In this document: positions 23,307 through 31,337 of the stretch, piece by piece
Layout of the letters: the number at the start of each line of letters is the position of its first letter
Numbering within the stretch: position 1 is the stretch's first letter
NCBI GenBank assembly: GCA_045602005.1
Contig: JAZSAS010000031.1
Coordinates: forward strand, 1-40,884
Length of the DNA stretch: 40,884 bases
Direction: 5' to 3'
From: UMGS755 sp045602005
Lineage (GTDB): Bacteria; Bacillota; Clostridia; UBA1381; UBA9506
The notes under the pieces: generated by a model
Seen by the model: only the letters and a program-made list of their open reading frames with translations
Told to the model about the DNA's origin: nothing
Database searches by the model: none
Program-made: the position numbers and the translations under genes

Positions 23307-23336
23307 AAAGGAGGCGAAAGAGGCGATATCGCTTCT
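23307..23336 (+). promoter_or_regulatory. Ribosome-binding site of nusG set back behind a hairpin
   Basis: AAAGGAGG (23307-23314) is 30 bases before the nusG ATG. Between them GAGGCG-ATAT-CGCTTC (23320-23335) can form a six-pair hairpin, which would bring the site to about 14 bases from the start. Confidence 0.5.
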
Positions 23337-23344
23337 GTAATAAT

Positions 23345-23866
23345 ATGGCTGACGAAGCAAGATGGTATGTTGTGCATACCTTTTCTGGTTATGAAAAAAA
23401 AGTACAAGCTAATATTGAAAAATCGGTCGAAAACCGGAATTTGCATGACCTGATTCTGGATATTAAGGTCCCCATGGAAGAAGTTGTTGAAGCCAAGGGC
23501 ACTGAACAGAAGGTCGTGCAGCGCAAGGTTTTCCCCGGATATGTTATGGTGAAAATGATTATGACGGACGACAGCTGGTATGTCATCCGCAACACCCGTG
23601 GCGTTACCGGATTTGTAGGTCCGGGTTCTAAGCCTGTTCCTTTGACTGAGGAAGAGGTGCACACTATGGGTATTGAACGCAAGACAGTTTCCGTAAACTT
23701 CGACGTGGGCGCAAGCGTCCGTGTTTGCGAAGGTCCCTTGGCCGACTTTGTGGGCACAGTGGATGAAATTAACATGGAGAAACAGTCTGTGCGTGTGATT
23801 GTGTCAATGTTTGGCAGAGAAACACCTGTTGAATTAGACTTTTCACAAATCGAGGTTTTACAGTAA
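23345..23866 (+). CDS. nusG: Transcription termination/antitermination factor NusG
   Basis: A 173-residue NusG. The N-terminal NGN domain starts ADEARWYVVHTFSGYEKKVQANIEK and includes KVFPGYVMVKMIM and WYVIRNTRGVTGFVGPG; the C-terminal KOW domain has GASVRVCEGPLADFVGTVDEIN. NusG binds RNA polymerase and modulates pausing and termination and can couple transcription to translation. The start at 23345 is the only one that fits the conserved N-terminus, although its ribosome-binding site is unusually far away. rplK follows with about 100 bases between, holding an L1-type RNA site. Confidence 0.96.
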   Translation: MADEARWYVVHTFSGYEKKVQANIEKSVENRNLHDLILDIKVPMEEVVEAKGTEQKVVQRKVFPGYVMVKMIMTDDSWYVIRNTRGVTGFVGPGSKPVPLTEEEVHTMGIERKTVSVNFDVGASVRVCEGPLADFVGTVDEINMEKQSVRVIVSMFGRETPVELDFSQIEVLQ

Positions 23867-23911
23867 ATATAGCCATGAGGCTTTATTTTAGCAACGGGTT
23901 TCCGTTGCCGG

Positions 23912-23941
23912 GTGGGAGAACCGTAGGTTCGCCAAAACCAC
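23912..23941 (+). promoter_or_regulatory. L1-type regulatory RNA site before rplK
   Basis: GTGGGAGA, a short hairpin GAACC-gta-GGTTC, then CCAAAACCAC, with the outer pairing GTGG/CCAC. This matches the L1 binding site found in rplKA leaders of Firmicutes, which mimics the L1 site on 23S rRNA. A second hairpin, GCAACGG-GTTT-CCGTTGC (23891-23908), precedes it. Confidence 0.7.
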
Positions 23942-23968
23942 ATCTTTTTAAGAGGAGGAACTTTTACA

Positions 23969-24394
23969 ATGGCTCAAAAAATTTCAGGCTACATCAAACT
24001 GCAGATTCCGGCTGGTAAAGCAACGCCGGCACCGCCTGTAGGTCCCGCACTGGGTCAGCACGGTGTTAACATTGTGCAGTTCACCAAGGAATTCAACGAA
24101 AAGACAGCAAAGGACGCAGGTTTAATCATTCCTGTTGTCATCACAGTGTATGCTGACAGATCTTTTTCGTTCATCACCAAGACTCCGCCGGCAGCAGTTC
24201 TGCTGAAGAAGGCTGCGAAAATCGAAAGCGGATCCGGTGTTCCCAACAAGACAAAGGTAGCAACCGTGTCGAAGGACGCAATCCGTCAAATTGCTGAGCA
24301 GAAAATGCCTGACTTAAATGCTGCAAGCATTGAATCTGCAATGAGCATGATTGCCGGAACGGCCAGAAGTATGGGAATTGTTGTTGAGGACTAA
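23969..24394 (+). CDS. rplK: 50S ribosomal protein L11
   Basis: A 141-residue L11 of standard length. It starts MAQKISGYIKLQIPAGKATPAPPVGPALGQHGVNI, the diagnostic proline-rich N-terminal domain that closes over the GTPase-associated RNA, and ends with the RNA-binding C-terminal domain (MPDLNAASIESAMSMIAGTARSMGIVVED). L11 is needed for normal factor binding and the stringent response via RelA. AGAGGAGG lies before its ATG, downstream of the L1-type site, so L1 can repress translation of both rplK and rplA. Confidence 0.97.
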   Translation: MAQKISGYIKLQIPAGKATPAPPVGPALGQHGVNIVQFTKEFNEKTAKDAGLIIPVVITVYADRSFSFITKTPPAAVLLKKAAKIESGSGVPNKTKVATVSKDAIRQIAEQKMPDLNAASIESAMSMIAGTARSMGIVVED

Positions 24395-24416
24395 GGATTA
24401 AAGTTCGATTGAATTA

Positions 24417-24444
24417 GTGGGAGAGCGAAAGCTTGCAAGACCAC
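24417..24444 (+). promoter_or_regulatory. Second L1-type regulatory RNA site before rplA
   Basis: GTGGGAGAGC, a GAAA-capped hairpin (AGC/GCT), then TTGCAAGACCAC, with outer GTGG/CCAC pairing. The layout repeats the site before rplK: GTGGGAGA, small hairpin, then a purine-rich linker and ACCACA. Confidence 0.65.
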
Positions 24445-24463
24445 AAAAGGAGGAAGAAACATA

Positions 24464-25156
24464 ATGTTCAGAGGCAAAAAGTATAAGGAAAGTGCAAAAC
24501 TGGTTGACAGAACCAATTTATATGACCCCGCAGAGGCTATGGAGCTGGTTACAAAAACCGCTAAGGCTAAGTTTGACGAAACCGTTGAGGTTCACGTGAA
24601 GCTGGGTGTTGACTCAAGACATGCAGATCAGCAGGTGCGTGGTGCAATCGTCCTGCCTCATGGTACCGGTAAGGTTGCCAGAGTGCTGGTTTTTGCAAAG
24701 GGCGACAAGCTGGCTGAGGCAGAAGCTGCCGGCGCTGATTTTTTCGGCGGCGAGGAGCTGATTCCCAGAATTCAGAACGACAACTGGTTTGACTATGATG
24801 TTGTTGTTGCAACACCTGATATGATGGGTGTTGTTGGTCGTTTGGGTAAAGTGTTAGGTCCTAAGGGATTAATGCCCAGCCCCAAAGCAGGTACTGTTAC
24901 GATGGATGTTACAAAGGCTGTTAACGAAATTAAATCCGGTAAGATTGAATATCGTTTGGATAAGACCAATATCATCCATTGTCCCATCGGTAAGGTTTCC
25001 TTCGGCCCCCAGAAGCTGCAGGAAAACTTCAAAGCCCTGATGGATGCTATTATTAAGGCTAAGCCCGCTGCTGCAAAGGGACAGTATATTAAGAGCTGTG
25101 CTGTTGCATCTACCATGGGCCCTGGTATCAAAATTTCACAGGCAAAACTTGACTAA
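24464..25156 (+). CDS. rplA: 50S ribosomal protein L1
   Basis: A 230-residue L1, the stalk-base protein that helps release E-site tRNA and represses its own operon by binding a leader RNA. The family motif is visible in TPDMMGVVGRLGKVLGPKGLMPSPKAGTVT (about 120-150), and the RNA-binding region includes KIEYRLDKTNIIHCPIGKVSF. It has AAAGGAGG before the ATG and is preceded by its own L1-type site. A new promoter for rplJL lies directly after its stop codon. Confidence 0.97.
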   Translation: MFRGKKYKESAKLVDRTNLYDPAEAMELVTKTAKAKFDETVEVHVKLGVDSRHADQQVRGAIVLPHGTGKVARVLVFAKGDKLAEAEAAGADFFGGEELIPRIQNDNWFDYDVVVATPDMMGVVGRLGKVLGPKGLMPSPKAGTVTMDVTKAVNEIKSGKIEYRLDKTNIIHCPIGKVSFGPQKLQENFKALMDAIIKAKPAAAKGQYIKSCAVASTMGPGIKISQAKLD

Positions 25157-25163
25157 TTTGTGC

Positions 25164-25192
25164 TTGACAAGAGTGCAAACTTGTGGTATACT
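25164..25192 (+). promoter_or_regulatory. Promoter of rplJ-rplL
   Basis: TTGACA (25164-25169), 17 bases, TATACT (25187-25192), starting a leader of about 170 bases. Confidence 0.85.
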
Positions 25193-25208
25193 AATTTTGT
25201 TAGTTAAA

Positions 25209-25330
25209 TATTTCCGCAGACAGCCGGCATCTTTTAAGATTTAATGCGCAAGCGCCAGCCGAGGAAAGCATTTTATGAAGCGTAAAAGGCTTTTCTCCGT
25301 GTGCGGGAAAAGCCTTTATATTATTTCCGG
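25209..25330 (+). ncRNA. Ribosomal protein L10 leader
   Basis: TTTCC (25211-25215) pairs with GGAAA (25263-25267), enclosing CGCAGACAGCCGGC, an ATCTT/AAGAT hairpin and GCGCAAGCGCCAGCCGA. This matches the L10 leader pattern of Firmicutes, where L10(L12)4 binds its own mRNA. A hairpin AAAAGGCTTTTC/GAAAAGCCTTT (25284-25317) with a weak U-rich tail follows and could act as an attenuator; CCGG/CCGG at 25327-25344 forms a small hairpin before the ribosome-binding site. Confidence 0.8.
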
Positions 25331-25371
25331 TCTTCTAAAGCCGGAGATTTACAAACAAGTGAGGTGAAAAT

Positions 25372-25911
25372 ATGCCCAGCGATAAGATTTTAGAACAGAA
25401 AAAGCAACAGGTTAGCGAACTGGTTGATAAGTTTAAGCGTGCTGCATCTGGTGTTCTGGTTGATTACCGTGGCTTGACCGTGGAGGATGATACCAAGCTC
25501 CGTTCCGAACTGCGTAAAGCAGAGGTTGATTATGCCGTTGTTAAGAACTCATTAACTCGTTTTGCTGCCAATGAAGTTGGTTTTGAAGCGTTTGATCCCA
25601 TCTTGAACGGCCCCACCGCTCTGGCTATGAGTTACACAGATGTTGTAGCACCGGCTAAGGTTTTGGTGGAGTACAGCAAGAAAAATGAGAACCTGGAAAT
25701 CAAGGGTGGCTTTATCGAAGGTAAGGTTGTTTCCGTTGATGACATTAAGGCTCTGGCAGACCTGCCCTCTAAGGAGGTTCTGGTTGCTAAGCTGCTTGGT
25801 TCCATGAATTCACCGATTCAGGGTTTTGCAAGTGTCCTGAACGGAAATCTGTCCGGTTTAGCTCGTGTTCTGCAGGCTATTGCAGACAAAAAGGCAGCTG
25901 CCGGAGAGTAA
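25372..25911 (+). CDS. rplJ: 50S ribosomal protein L10
   Basis: A 179-residue L10, the base of the L7/L12 stalk. It shows VLVDYRGLTVEDDTKLRSELRKAEVDYAVVKNSLTRFA, the family's RNA-binding N-terminal domain, and the C-terminal helix for L7/L12 dimers (FASVLNGNLSGLARVLQAIADKKAA). GTGAGGTGA lies before the ATG. It is followed by rplL and preceded by its own leader and promoter, so the pair can be expressed independently of rplKA. Confidence 0.97.
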   Translation: MPSDKILEQKKQQVSELVDKFKRAASGVLVDYRGLTVEDDTKLRSELRKAEVDYAVVKNSLTRFAANEVGFEAFDPILNGPTALAMSYTDVVAPAKVLVEYSKKNENLEIKGGFIEGKVVSVDDIKALADLPSKEVLVAKLLGSMNSPIQGFASVLNGNLSGLARVLQAIADKKAAAGE

Positions 25912-25967
25912 GTTAAAAAACAATTATAAAAAAATTAAAATTAAATTATTTTATGGAGGGTAAAAAA

Positions 25968-26351
25968 ATGACTGAAAATGCACAGAAAATATTAGACATG
26001 GTAAAAGAGCTGACCGTTCTGGAACTGTCCGAACTGGTTAAGGAAATGGAAGAAGTATTCGGCGTTAGCGCTGCTGCTCCCGTAGCTGTTGCTGCTGTTG
26101 GTGCTGCTCCTGCTGCAGGTGCTGCTGATGCTGGCGAGAAGACTGAATTCGACGTTGAGCTGACTGATGCTGGCGCTGAGAAGATCAAGGTTATCAAGGT
26201 TGTTCGCGAGATCACCGGTCTGGGTCTGAAGGAAGCTAAGGACGCTGTTGATGGTGCTCCTAAGGTTCTGAAGGAAGGCATCGGCAAGGAAGATGCTGAA
26301 TCCATCAAGGCTAAGCTTGAAGAAGTTGGCGCAAAAGTAACTCTGAAGTAA
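25968..26351 (+). CDS. rplL: 50S ribosomal protein L7/L12
   Basis: A 127-residue L7/L12, present in several copies per ribosome to recruit GTPase factors. The N-terminal dimer domain (LDMVKELTVLELSELVKEMEEVFGV) is followed by an alanine-rich hinge (AAAPVAVAAVGAAPAAGAADAGEK) and a C-terminal domain with KVVREITGLGLKEAKDAVDGAP. The ATG at 25968 has GGAGGG seven bases upstream; an upstream in-frame ATG overlaps that site. A terminator follows, so rpoB, which usually comes next, is not in this operon. Confidence 0.97.
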   Translation: MTENAQKILDMVKELTVLELSELVKEMEEVFGVSAAAPVAVAAVGAAPAAGAADAGEKTEFDVELTDAGAEKIKVIKVVREITGLGLKEAKDAVDGAPKVLKEGIGKEDAESIKAKLEEVGAKVTLK

Positions 26352-26373
26352 GTTATTACTTAACGAATAAAAA

Positions 26374-26404
26374 AGCCGAGAGTAATTGCTCTCGGTTTTT
26401 TTTG
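26374..26404. terminator. Bidirectional terminator between rplL and smpB
   Basis: CCGAGAG (26376-26382), loop TAATTG, CTCTCGG (26389-26395), with a T-run to the right and an A-run to the left, so it can end both convergent operons. Confidence 0.9.
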
Positions 26405-26408
26405 TGCG

Positions 26409-26861
26409 TTATGCCTGGTTTCGTTCTTTAAGTGCTCTGTCCATTTTTCGTTTGGCATCACGTTCGGCGATGTCGTTACGTTTATCATAGAGCTTTTTAC
26501 CTCTTGCCAAACCAATCTGTATTTTTACTAAACTGTCCTTTAAATAAACAGATAACGGAATGACAGAAAACCCTTTTTGCTTCACAGCTCCCAAAAGGTA
26601 ATTAATTTCTCGCTTATGCAGCAAAAGCCGCCGGTCACGAAGAGGGTCTTTGTTAAAAATATTTCCCTGTTCATAGGGACTGATATGCATATTCTTTATC
26701 CAGGCTTCACCGCCTGTGAAGCTGACAAAACTGTCTTTTAAGTTTAGTGCACCCTTGCGAATAGATTTTACTTCTGTGCCGCTTAAAGCAATGCCGGCTT
26801 CATAGGTTTCCTCAATAAAATAATCATGTCTGGCTTTTCGGTTTTCAGAAAGAATTTTCAT
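26409..26861 (-). CDS. smpB: SsrA-binding protein SmpB
   Basis: A 150-residue SmpB, the partner of tmRNA in rescuing stalled ribosomes. Typical features are ENRKARHDYFIEETYEAGIALSGTEVKSIRKGALNLKDSFV at the N-terminus and the C-terminal tail ARGKKLYDKRNDIAERDAKRKMDRALKER, which enters the mRNA channel. The ATG at 26861 follows AAGGAAGTG. It is the last gene of a long minus-strand run and lies 16 bases after mutS. No ssrA gene is seen in the window. Confidence 0.97.
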   Translation of the reverse strand: MKILSENRKARHDYFIEETYEAGIALSGTEVKSIRKGALNLKDSFVSFTGGEAWIKNMHISPYEQGNIFNKDPLRDRRLLLHKREINYLLGAVKQKGFSVIPLSVYLKDSLVKIQIGLARGKKLYDKRNDIAERDAKRKMDRALKERNQA

Positions 26862-26877
26862 GGGTATTCACTTCCTT

Positions 26878-29484
26878 CTAGCTTTTAACTTCCTTTTGAA
26901 GCTCATATAATAGATTCAGTGCTTCGATGGGGGTATATGTGGCAAGGTCAAGACTCTCTAAACGCCGCACCAGCTCTGCACCGTGCATATCTGCAAAACC
27001 AAGCTGTGCATTAGATTCCGACACAGCTTGAGGAGTAGCGGCTACAGCGCTATGTCCATCTTTTGTCTCAATATCAGCCAAAACCTCCTTGGCACGGCGG
27101 ATGACCTGAGTCGGCAAGCCTGCCAGTGCTGCCACTTCAATACCATAGCTGTCATCTGTTCCACCCCGAACAATCCGCCGGAGAAAAATCACGCTATCTC
27201 CCCGTTTTTTACAGGCGATGGAATAGTTTTTCACACCGGGGAGCAAGGACTCTAAGGCGGTGAGTTCATGATAGTGTGTGGCAAACAGGGTTTTGGCACC
27301 GAGATTCTTTGGATTGACTATGTACTCCGAAACACCCCAAGCGATGGATAAACCATCATAGGTGCTGGTGCCTCGACCAATTTCATCTAACAGCAGCAGA
27401 CTTTTGGGCGTGGCATTTTTCAAAATGTCTGAAAGCTCTGTCATTTCCACCATAAAGGTACTCTGGCCGGCACTTAAATCATCTGATGCACCGATGCGGG
27501 TAAAGATTTTGTCGCAGATGCCGATGGTGCAGGACGCAGCCGGCACAAAAGAGCCAATCTGTGCCATAATCACAATGAGCGCCACCTGACGCATGTATGT
27601 GGATTTTCCGGCCATATTGGGACCGGTAATCACAAGAAAACGGTCATCTTTGCAATTGAGAAGAACGTTATTGGGCACAAACGGCTCACCTTTTAGCATC
27701 TTTTCCACCACGGGATGACGGCCGTCACGGATGGAGATGGTGTCAGATACATCCACTGTGGGCATTACATAATTGTTTTTTGCTGCTGTTTCAGCAAACG
27801 AGCAGAGCACATCAGTTACAGCCAGAAGGTTAGCTGTTTTCTGCACCCGTTCCACCTCTTTTGCGATGGTGTCAAGAATATCACAGAACAGCTTATATTC
27901 CCGCTGTCGCATCCGTTCGCCGGCGCCTAAAATCTGGTCCTCCAGCTGCTTGAGTTCGACCGTAATATATCGTTCGTTGTTCACCAGCGTTTGCTTTCTC
28001 ACATATTCTTCCGGCAACTCGCCCTGGTAAGACTTGGGGACATCAATATAATAACCAAAAACACGGTTATAGCTGATTTTTAGTGTCTTAATACCCGTCC
28101 GCTCACGCTCGGCTTGTTCCATCTGGCGGACGGCAACCTCACTGTGGTTTTTTAAATGCCGGTCTCTGTCTACATCTGCATCATAACCTGATTTAATGAT
28201 ATCGCCATCTCGGGGCAGGTTAGGGGCGTTATCGTCGATGGAGGCCTCCAACAGGTCAAGAATATCGCCCATGGCATCGAATTCCTGAGAGGCTTCAGCA
28301 AACAAGGGTGTATCAATTCGTGATAGGAGCAGTTCAATCTCCGGCAGTGCCAATAATGAACGCTTCATGGCCAGCAAATCGTGAGGCTTGGCCGACTTAC
28401 AGGCGATGCGGCCAATCAATCTTTCTAAATCTTGTATGTTACCAAGAGCACCCATCAAATCATAGCGCAGTTCGCTGTTTTTCAATAGCCAATCTACGGC
28501 GTAAAGACGTTTTTGAATTTTGGTGCAATTGGTTAATGGTTTTTCCAAAAAGCTTTGGAGCATTCTGGCACCCATGGAGGTTCGGGTGCGGTCCAGCACC
28601 CAAAGCAGTGAACCTTTTTTTTCACCACGACGCATGGTTTCTGTCAGTTCCAGATTCCGTCGGCTGTTAGCATCCAGTTCCATATAATCTTCTGCTGAAT
28701 AAAAATGAACCTTTAAAATATGTGATAAAAAAGTTTTCTGTGTGGTTGCCAGATAATCAAGCAGCAATCCCAGAGGGTTCACCACACAGCTGTCATCAGG
28801 TAATGAGATTTCTTCCAGTGCGTTTATGTGAAACTGCTGCAAAATCAGGCTTTGGGAATGTTCCCAATCCGGCTCAGCTTTTGCTTGCTCACAAACACCG
28901 GTAAACCGATGGCGCACCTCACCAATGAATGCCTGATTTTCAAAGAGAGCTTTCGAAAAAATCATTTCTGCAGGCTTATAGCGAGCCAATTCATCAACTA
29001 ATTTTTGCCATGAGGGCAGCACCACCAAAAACAGCTCACCTGTGGTAACATCTGCAAAGGCAACGCCTATGCCACCCTTATCCATATAAGCAGCACAGAG
29101 AAAGTTATTACTTTTATCGTCAAGCTGTGTAGCATCTGTAATGGTGCCGGGGGTTACCACCCGAACAACATCACGGGGGAGCACACCCTTTACCTCGGTA
29201 GGGTCAGCCATTTGTTCGCAAATGGCAACCTTATAACCCCGTGCTGTTAAACGTCCAATGTAACCATCAGCAGCATGATAGGGCACGCCACACATGGGGT
29301 TATTTTCTGTATCGGGCTTGCCGTCTTCGTTTTTTGTGCGGCTGGTTAGCGTTAAATCTAATATTTTTGATGCGATTCGGGCGTCATTATCAAACATTTC
29401 ATAAAAGTCACCCATGCGGAAAAACAGAATCGAATCCGGATACTCCTTTTTCAGTTCAAAATAGCGTATCATTGCCGTTGTCAT
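26878..29484 (-). CDS. mutS: DNA mismatch repair protein MutS
   Basis: A 868-residue MutS1 that binds mismatches and starts repair. The mismatch-recognition motif FFRMGDFYEMFDNDA lies near residue 22 (Phe-x-Glu in FYEMF), followed by the connector, core and clamp domains; the ATPase has VITGPNMAGKSTYMRQVALIV (Walker A, near residue 620), DEIGRGTSTYDGLSIAWG (Walker B and signature) and LFATHYHEL. Length is normal. AAGGAGGAATTT precedes the ATG at 29484. Upstream lies a YlbF-like gene and miaB; mutL, which commonly follows mutS in Firmicutes, is replaced here by smpB. Confidence 0.98.
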   Translation of the reverse strand: MTTAMIRYFELKKEYPDSILFFRMGDFYEMFDNDARIASKILDLTLTSRTKNEDGKPDTENNPMCGVPYHAADGYIGRLTARGYKVAICEQMADPTEVKGVLPRDVVRVVTPGTITDATQLDDKSNNFLCAAYMDKGGIGVAFADVTTGELFLVVLPSWQKLVDELARYKPAEMIFSKALFENQAFIGEVRHRFTGVCEQAKAEPDWEHSQSLILQQFHINALEEISLPDDSCVVNPLGLLLDYLATTQKTFLSHILKVHFYSAEDYMELDANSRRNLELTETMRRGEKKGSLLWVLDRTRTSMGARMLQSFLEKPLTNCTKIQKRLYAVDWLLKNSELRYDLMGALGNIQDLERLIGRIACKSAKPHDLLAMKRSLLALPEIELLLSRIDTPLFAEASQEFDAMGDILDLLEASIDDNAPNLPRDGDIIKSGYDADVDRDRHLKNHSEVAVRQMEQAERERTGIKTLKISYNRVFGYYIDVPKSYQGELPEEYVRKQTLVNNERYITVELKQLEDQILGAGERMRQREYKLFCDILDTIAKEVERVQKTANLLAVTDVLCSFAETAAKNNYVMPTVDVSDTISIRDGRHPVVEKMLKGEPFVPNNVLLNCKDDRFLVITGPNMAGKSTYMRQVALIVIMAQIGSFVPAASCTIGICDKIFTRIGASDDLSAGQSTFMVEMTELSDILKNATPKSLLLLDEIGRGTSTYDGLSIAWGVSEYIVNPKNLGAKTLFATHYHELTALESLLPGVKNYSIACKKRGDSVIFLRRIVRGGTDDSYGIEVAALAGLPTQVIRRAKEVLADIETKDGHSAVAATPQAVSESNAQLGFADMHGAELVRRLESLDLATYTPIEALNLLYELQKEVKS

Positions 29485-29508
29485 CTGAAATTCCTCCTTG
29501 TTAAAAGC

Positions 29509-29901
29509 TTAGTGACAGCCGCTGCAGCCAGAGCAGTTGCCACTGCATCCACCCTCTGCTTCTTCACCACGGATATGATAGCCGATGATTTCGTTCACCT
29601 GTGTAATCAAGCGATTAAAGGCAGATTTTGCTTCTAAATATTCCCTTGCTGTAGCGTTCTGCGTCAATTCGGCCATGTTATCATTCATGCGCTTGCGAAA
29701 GTCTTCTAAGCGCTCCGGTGTCATTGAGGCGTGGTGCATTTCCTCTGACAGCCCACGGCTTTTTTCATCATATAGACGCACAGCAGCTTGCGCATCCTCA
29801 TCACTGGCGAAGGCCAGTTCCATTTCCTGATAGTGCTTGAGTTCTTCAGATTCTGCCAGAAGTTCGCCCAGTTCATGGGCTTTATTTAAAATGGCTTCCA
29901 T
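29509..29901 (-). CDS. YlbF/YmcA-family protein with a cysteine-rich tail
   Basis: A 130-residue, mostly alpha-helical protein of the YlbF/YmcA (Com_YlbF) family. In Bacillus the family forms a complex with YaaT that carries Fe-S clusters and helps control RNase Y and development. The helices contain NKAHELGELLAESEELKHYQEMELAFASDEDAQ, and the last 14 residues GGCSGNCSGCSGCH hold four cysteines and a His that could bind a metal or cluster. Its ATG overlaps the miaB stop region by one base, so translation is probably coupled; it begins right after miaB and ends 24 bases before mutS. Function in this organism is inferred from the family. Confidence 0.85.
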   Translation of the reverse strand: MEAILNKAHELGELLAESEELKHYQEMELAFASDEDAQAAVRLYDEKSRGLSEEMHHASMTPERLEDFRKRMNDNMAELTQNATAREYLEAKSAFNRLITQVNEIIGYHIRGEEAEGGCSGNCSGCSGCH

Positions 29902-31334
29902 TATTTTTTATTCCTTTCTTGATGGTCATGATTGATTTCGCCCAATAATGACCAGGTGTTTGTTTTGGTAACAGTCACATATATATAATCCCCGACTTTA
30001 ATTCCGTCTTCTTTTGGGAAATTCACAATTTTTCCGCCGGGGGTTCTTCCTGTTAGCATGTTTGAGTCGGTTTTGCTTTCTCCCTCTACCAACAATTCAA
30101 AGGTCTTGCCGAAACAGGCATCATTGATTTCACGGGAAATGCGGTTTTGAACATCCAGTAACCGGTCGAAATTTTGGTGCTTTTCTTCATCAGAAATAGC
30201 ATCTTCCATCACCGCTGCTGGTGTGCCTTCACGCTTTGAGTAAATAAAGGAGAAAACACTGTCAAACCGCACGGCCTCCAGCACATGAATGGTTTCTTCG
30301 AAGTCCTCTTTTGTTTCGTTGGGAAACCCGACAATGATGTCTGTAGTTAGAGACACATCGGGCAGCTTTTCTCGCACACGACTCACCAAATCCAGATACT
30401 GTGCTTGTGTATACCGTCGGTTCATAGCGGCCAAAATTCTGTCACTGCCTGCCTGGAAGGGTAGGTGTAGCTGCGGGGTTACTTTGTCGCATTCTGCCAT
30501 GGTGTCGATGAGCTTTTGGCTCATGTCCTTGGGGTGAGAGGTCATGAAACGAATTCGTCTAATGCCGGGGATTTCATTCACCAGTCGGAGCAGGTCAGCA
30601 AAATCTATGGGCTCTTCCAAATCCTTGCCATAGGCATTCACATTCTGTCCCAGCAGGGTCACCTCGGTTACACCCTTTGTGGCAAGCTCTTTGATTTCTT
30701 CCAACACTCTTTCTGGTTTGCGGCTGCGTTCACGGCCACGGACATACGGCACAATACAGTATGTGCAAAAGTTATTGCAGCCATACATAACAGATACCCA
30801 GGCCTTAGGGGAACCGGTGCGGTATACCGGCACATCCTCAGCAATGACACCGTCGGACTGTTCAATTGAAAAAACCGTTCGTTGCTCTAAAAGTGCCTCC
30901 CAAAGAATTTGGGGAAACTTGTGAAGAGTGTGAGTGCCAAAAACCATGGATACGTGTTTGTATTTACTTTTAATGATTTTTGCCATATGCTCCTGTTGCA
31001 TCATACAGCCACACAGACCAATGAGCAAACCGGGGCGGCGGCGTTTTTCATGAACCAAAGCACCAACATTGCCCAGCACACGTTGCTCAGCACCCTCACG
31101 GACAGCACAGGTGTTATACAGAATCAGGTCGGCCTCTTCTTTTTTGTCAGTAAAGCCATATCCCATGGCAGACAGCATACCCCGAATTCGTTCGGAATCG
31201 TTTTCATTTTGCTGGCAGCCGTAGGTGATAACCTGTGCTTTGGGCATTCTGCCATGGGCAGAGGTCACCAGCTGTTTCACTCGCTGGGTGTATTCATTCT
31301 GTTGTTTCATTTCTTCAGGGGTAATCGTTTTCAT
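29901..31334 (-). CDS. miaB: tRNA-2-methylthio-N6-dimethylallyladenosine synthase MiaB
   Basis: A 477-residue radical-SAM methylthiotransferase that adds a 2-methylthio group to i6A37 of tRNAs. The N-terminal UPF0004 domain binds an auxiliary [4Fe-4S] through Cys40 (TYGCQQNENDSE), Cys76 (YNTCAVREGAEQ) and Cys110 (GLCGCM); the radical SAM motif is CNNFCTYC (Cys186, 190, 193) followed by VPYVRGRERSR; the C-terminal TRAM domain starts around residue 400. The sequence fits MiaB rather than MtaB or RimO. The gene starts three bases after hisC with no strong site of its own, so it may be coupled. miaA is not in the window. Confidence 0.95.
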   Translation of the reverse strand: MKTITPEEMKQQNEYTQRVKQLVTSAHGRMPKAQVITYGCQQNENDSERIRGMLSAMGYGFTDKKEEADLILYNTCAVREGAEQRVLGNVGALVHEKRRRPGLLIGLCGCMMQQEHMAKIIKSKYKHVSMVFGTHTLHKFPQILWEALLEQRTVFSIEQSDGVIAEDVPVYRTGSPKAWVSVMYGCNNFCTYCIVPYVRGRERSRKPERVLEEIKELATKGVTEVTLLGQNVNAYGKDLEEPIDFADLLRLVNEIPGIRRIRFMTSHPKDMSQKLIDTMAECDKVTPQLHLPFQAGSDRILAAMNRRYTQAQYLDLVSRVREKLPDVSLTTDIIVGFPNETKEDFEETIHVLEAVRFDSVFSFIYSKREGTPAAVMEDAISDEEKHQNFDRLLDVQNRISREINDACFGKTFELLVEGESKTDSNMLTGRTPGGKIVNFPKEDGIKVGDYIYVTVTKTNTWSLLGEINHDHQERNKK

Positions 31335-31337
31335 GAC

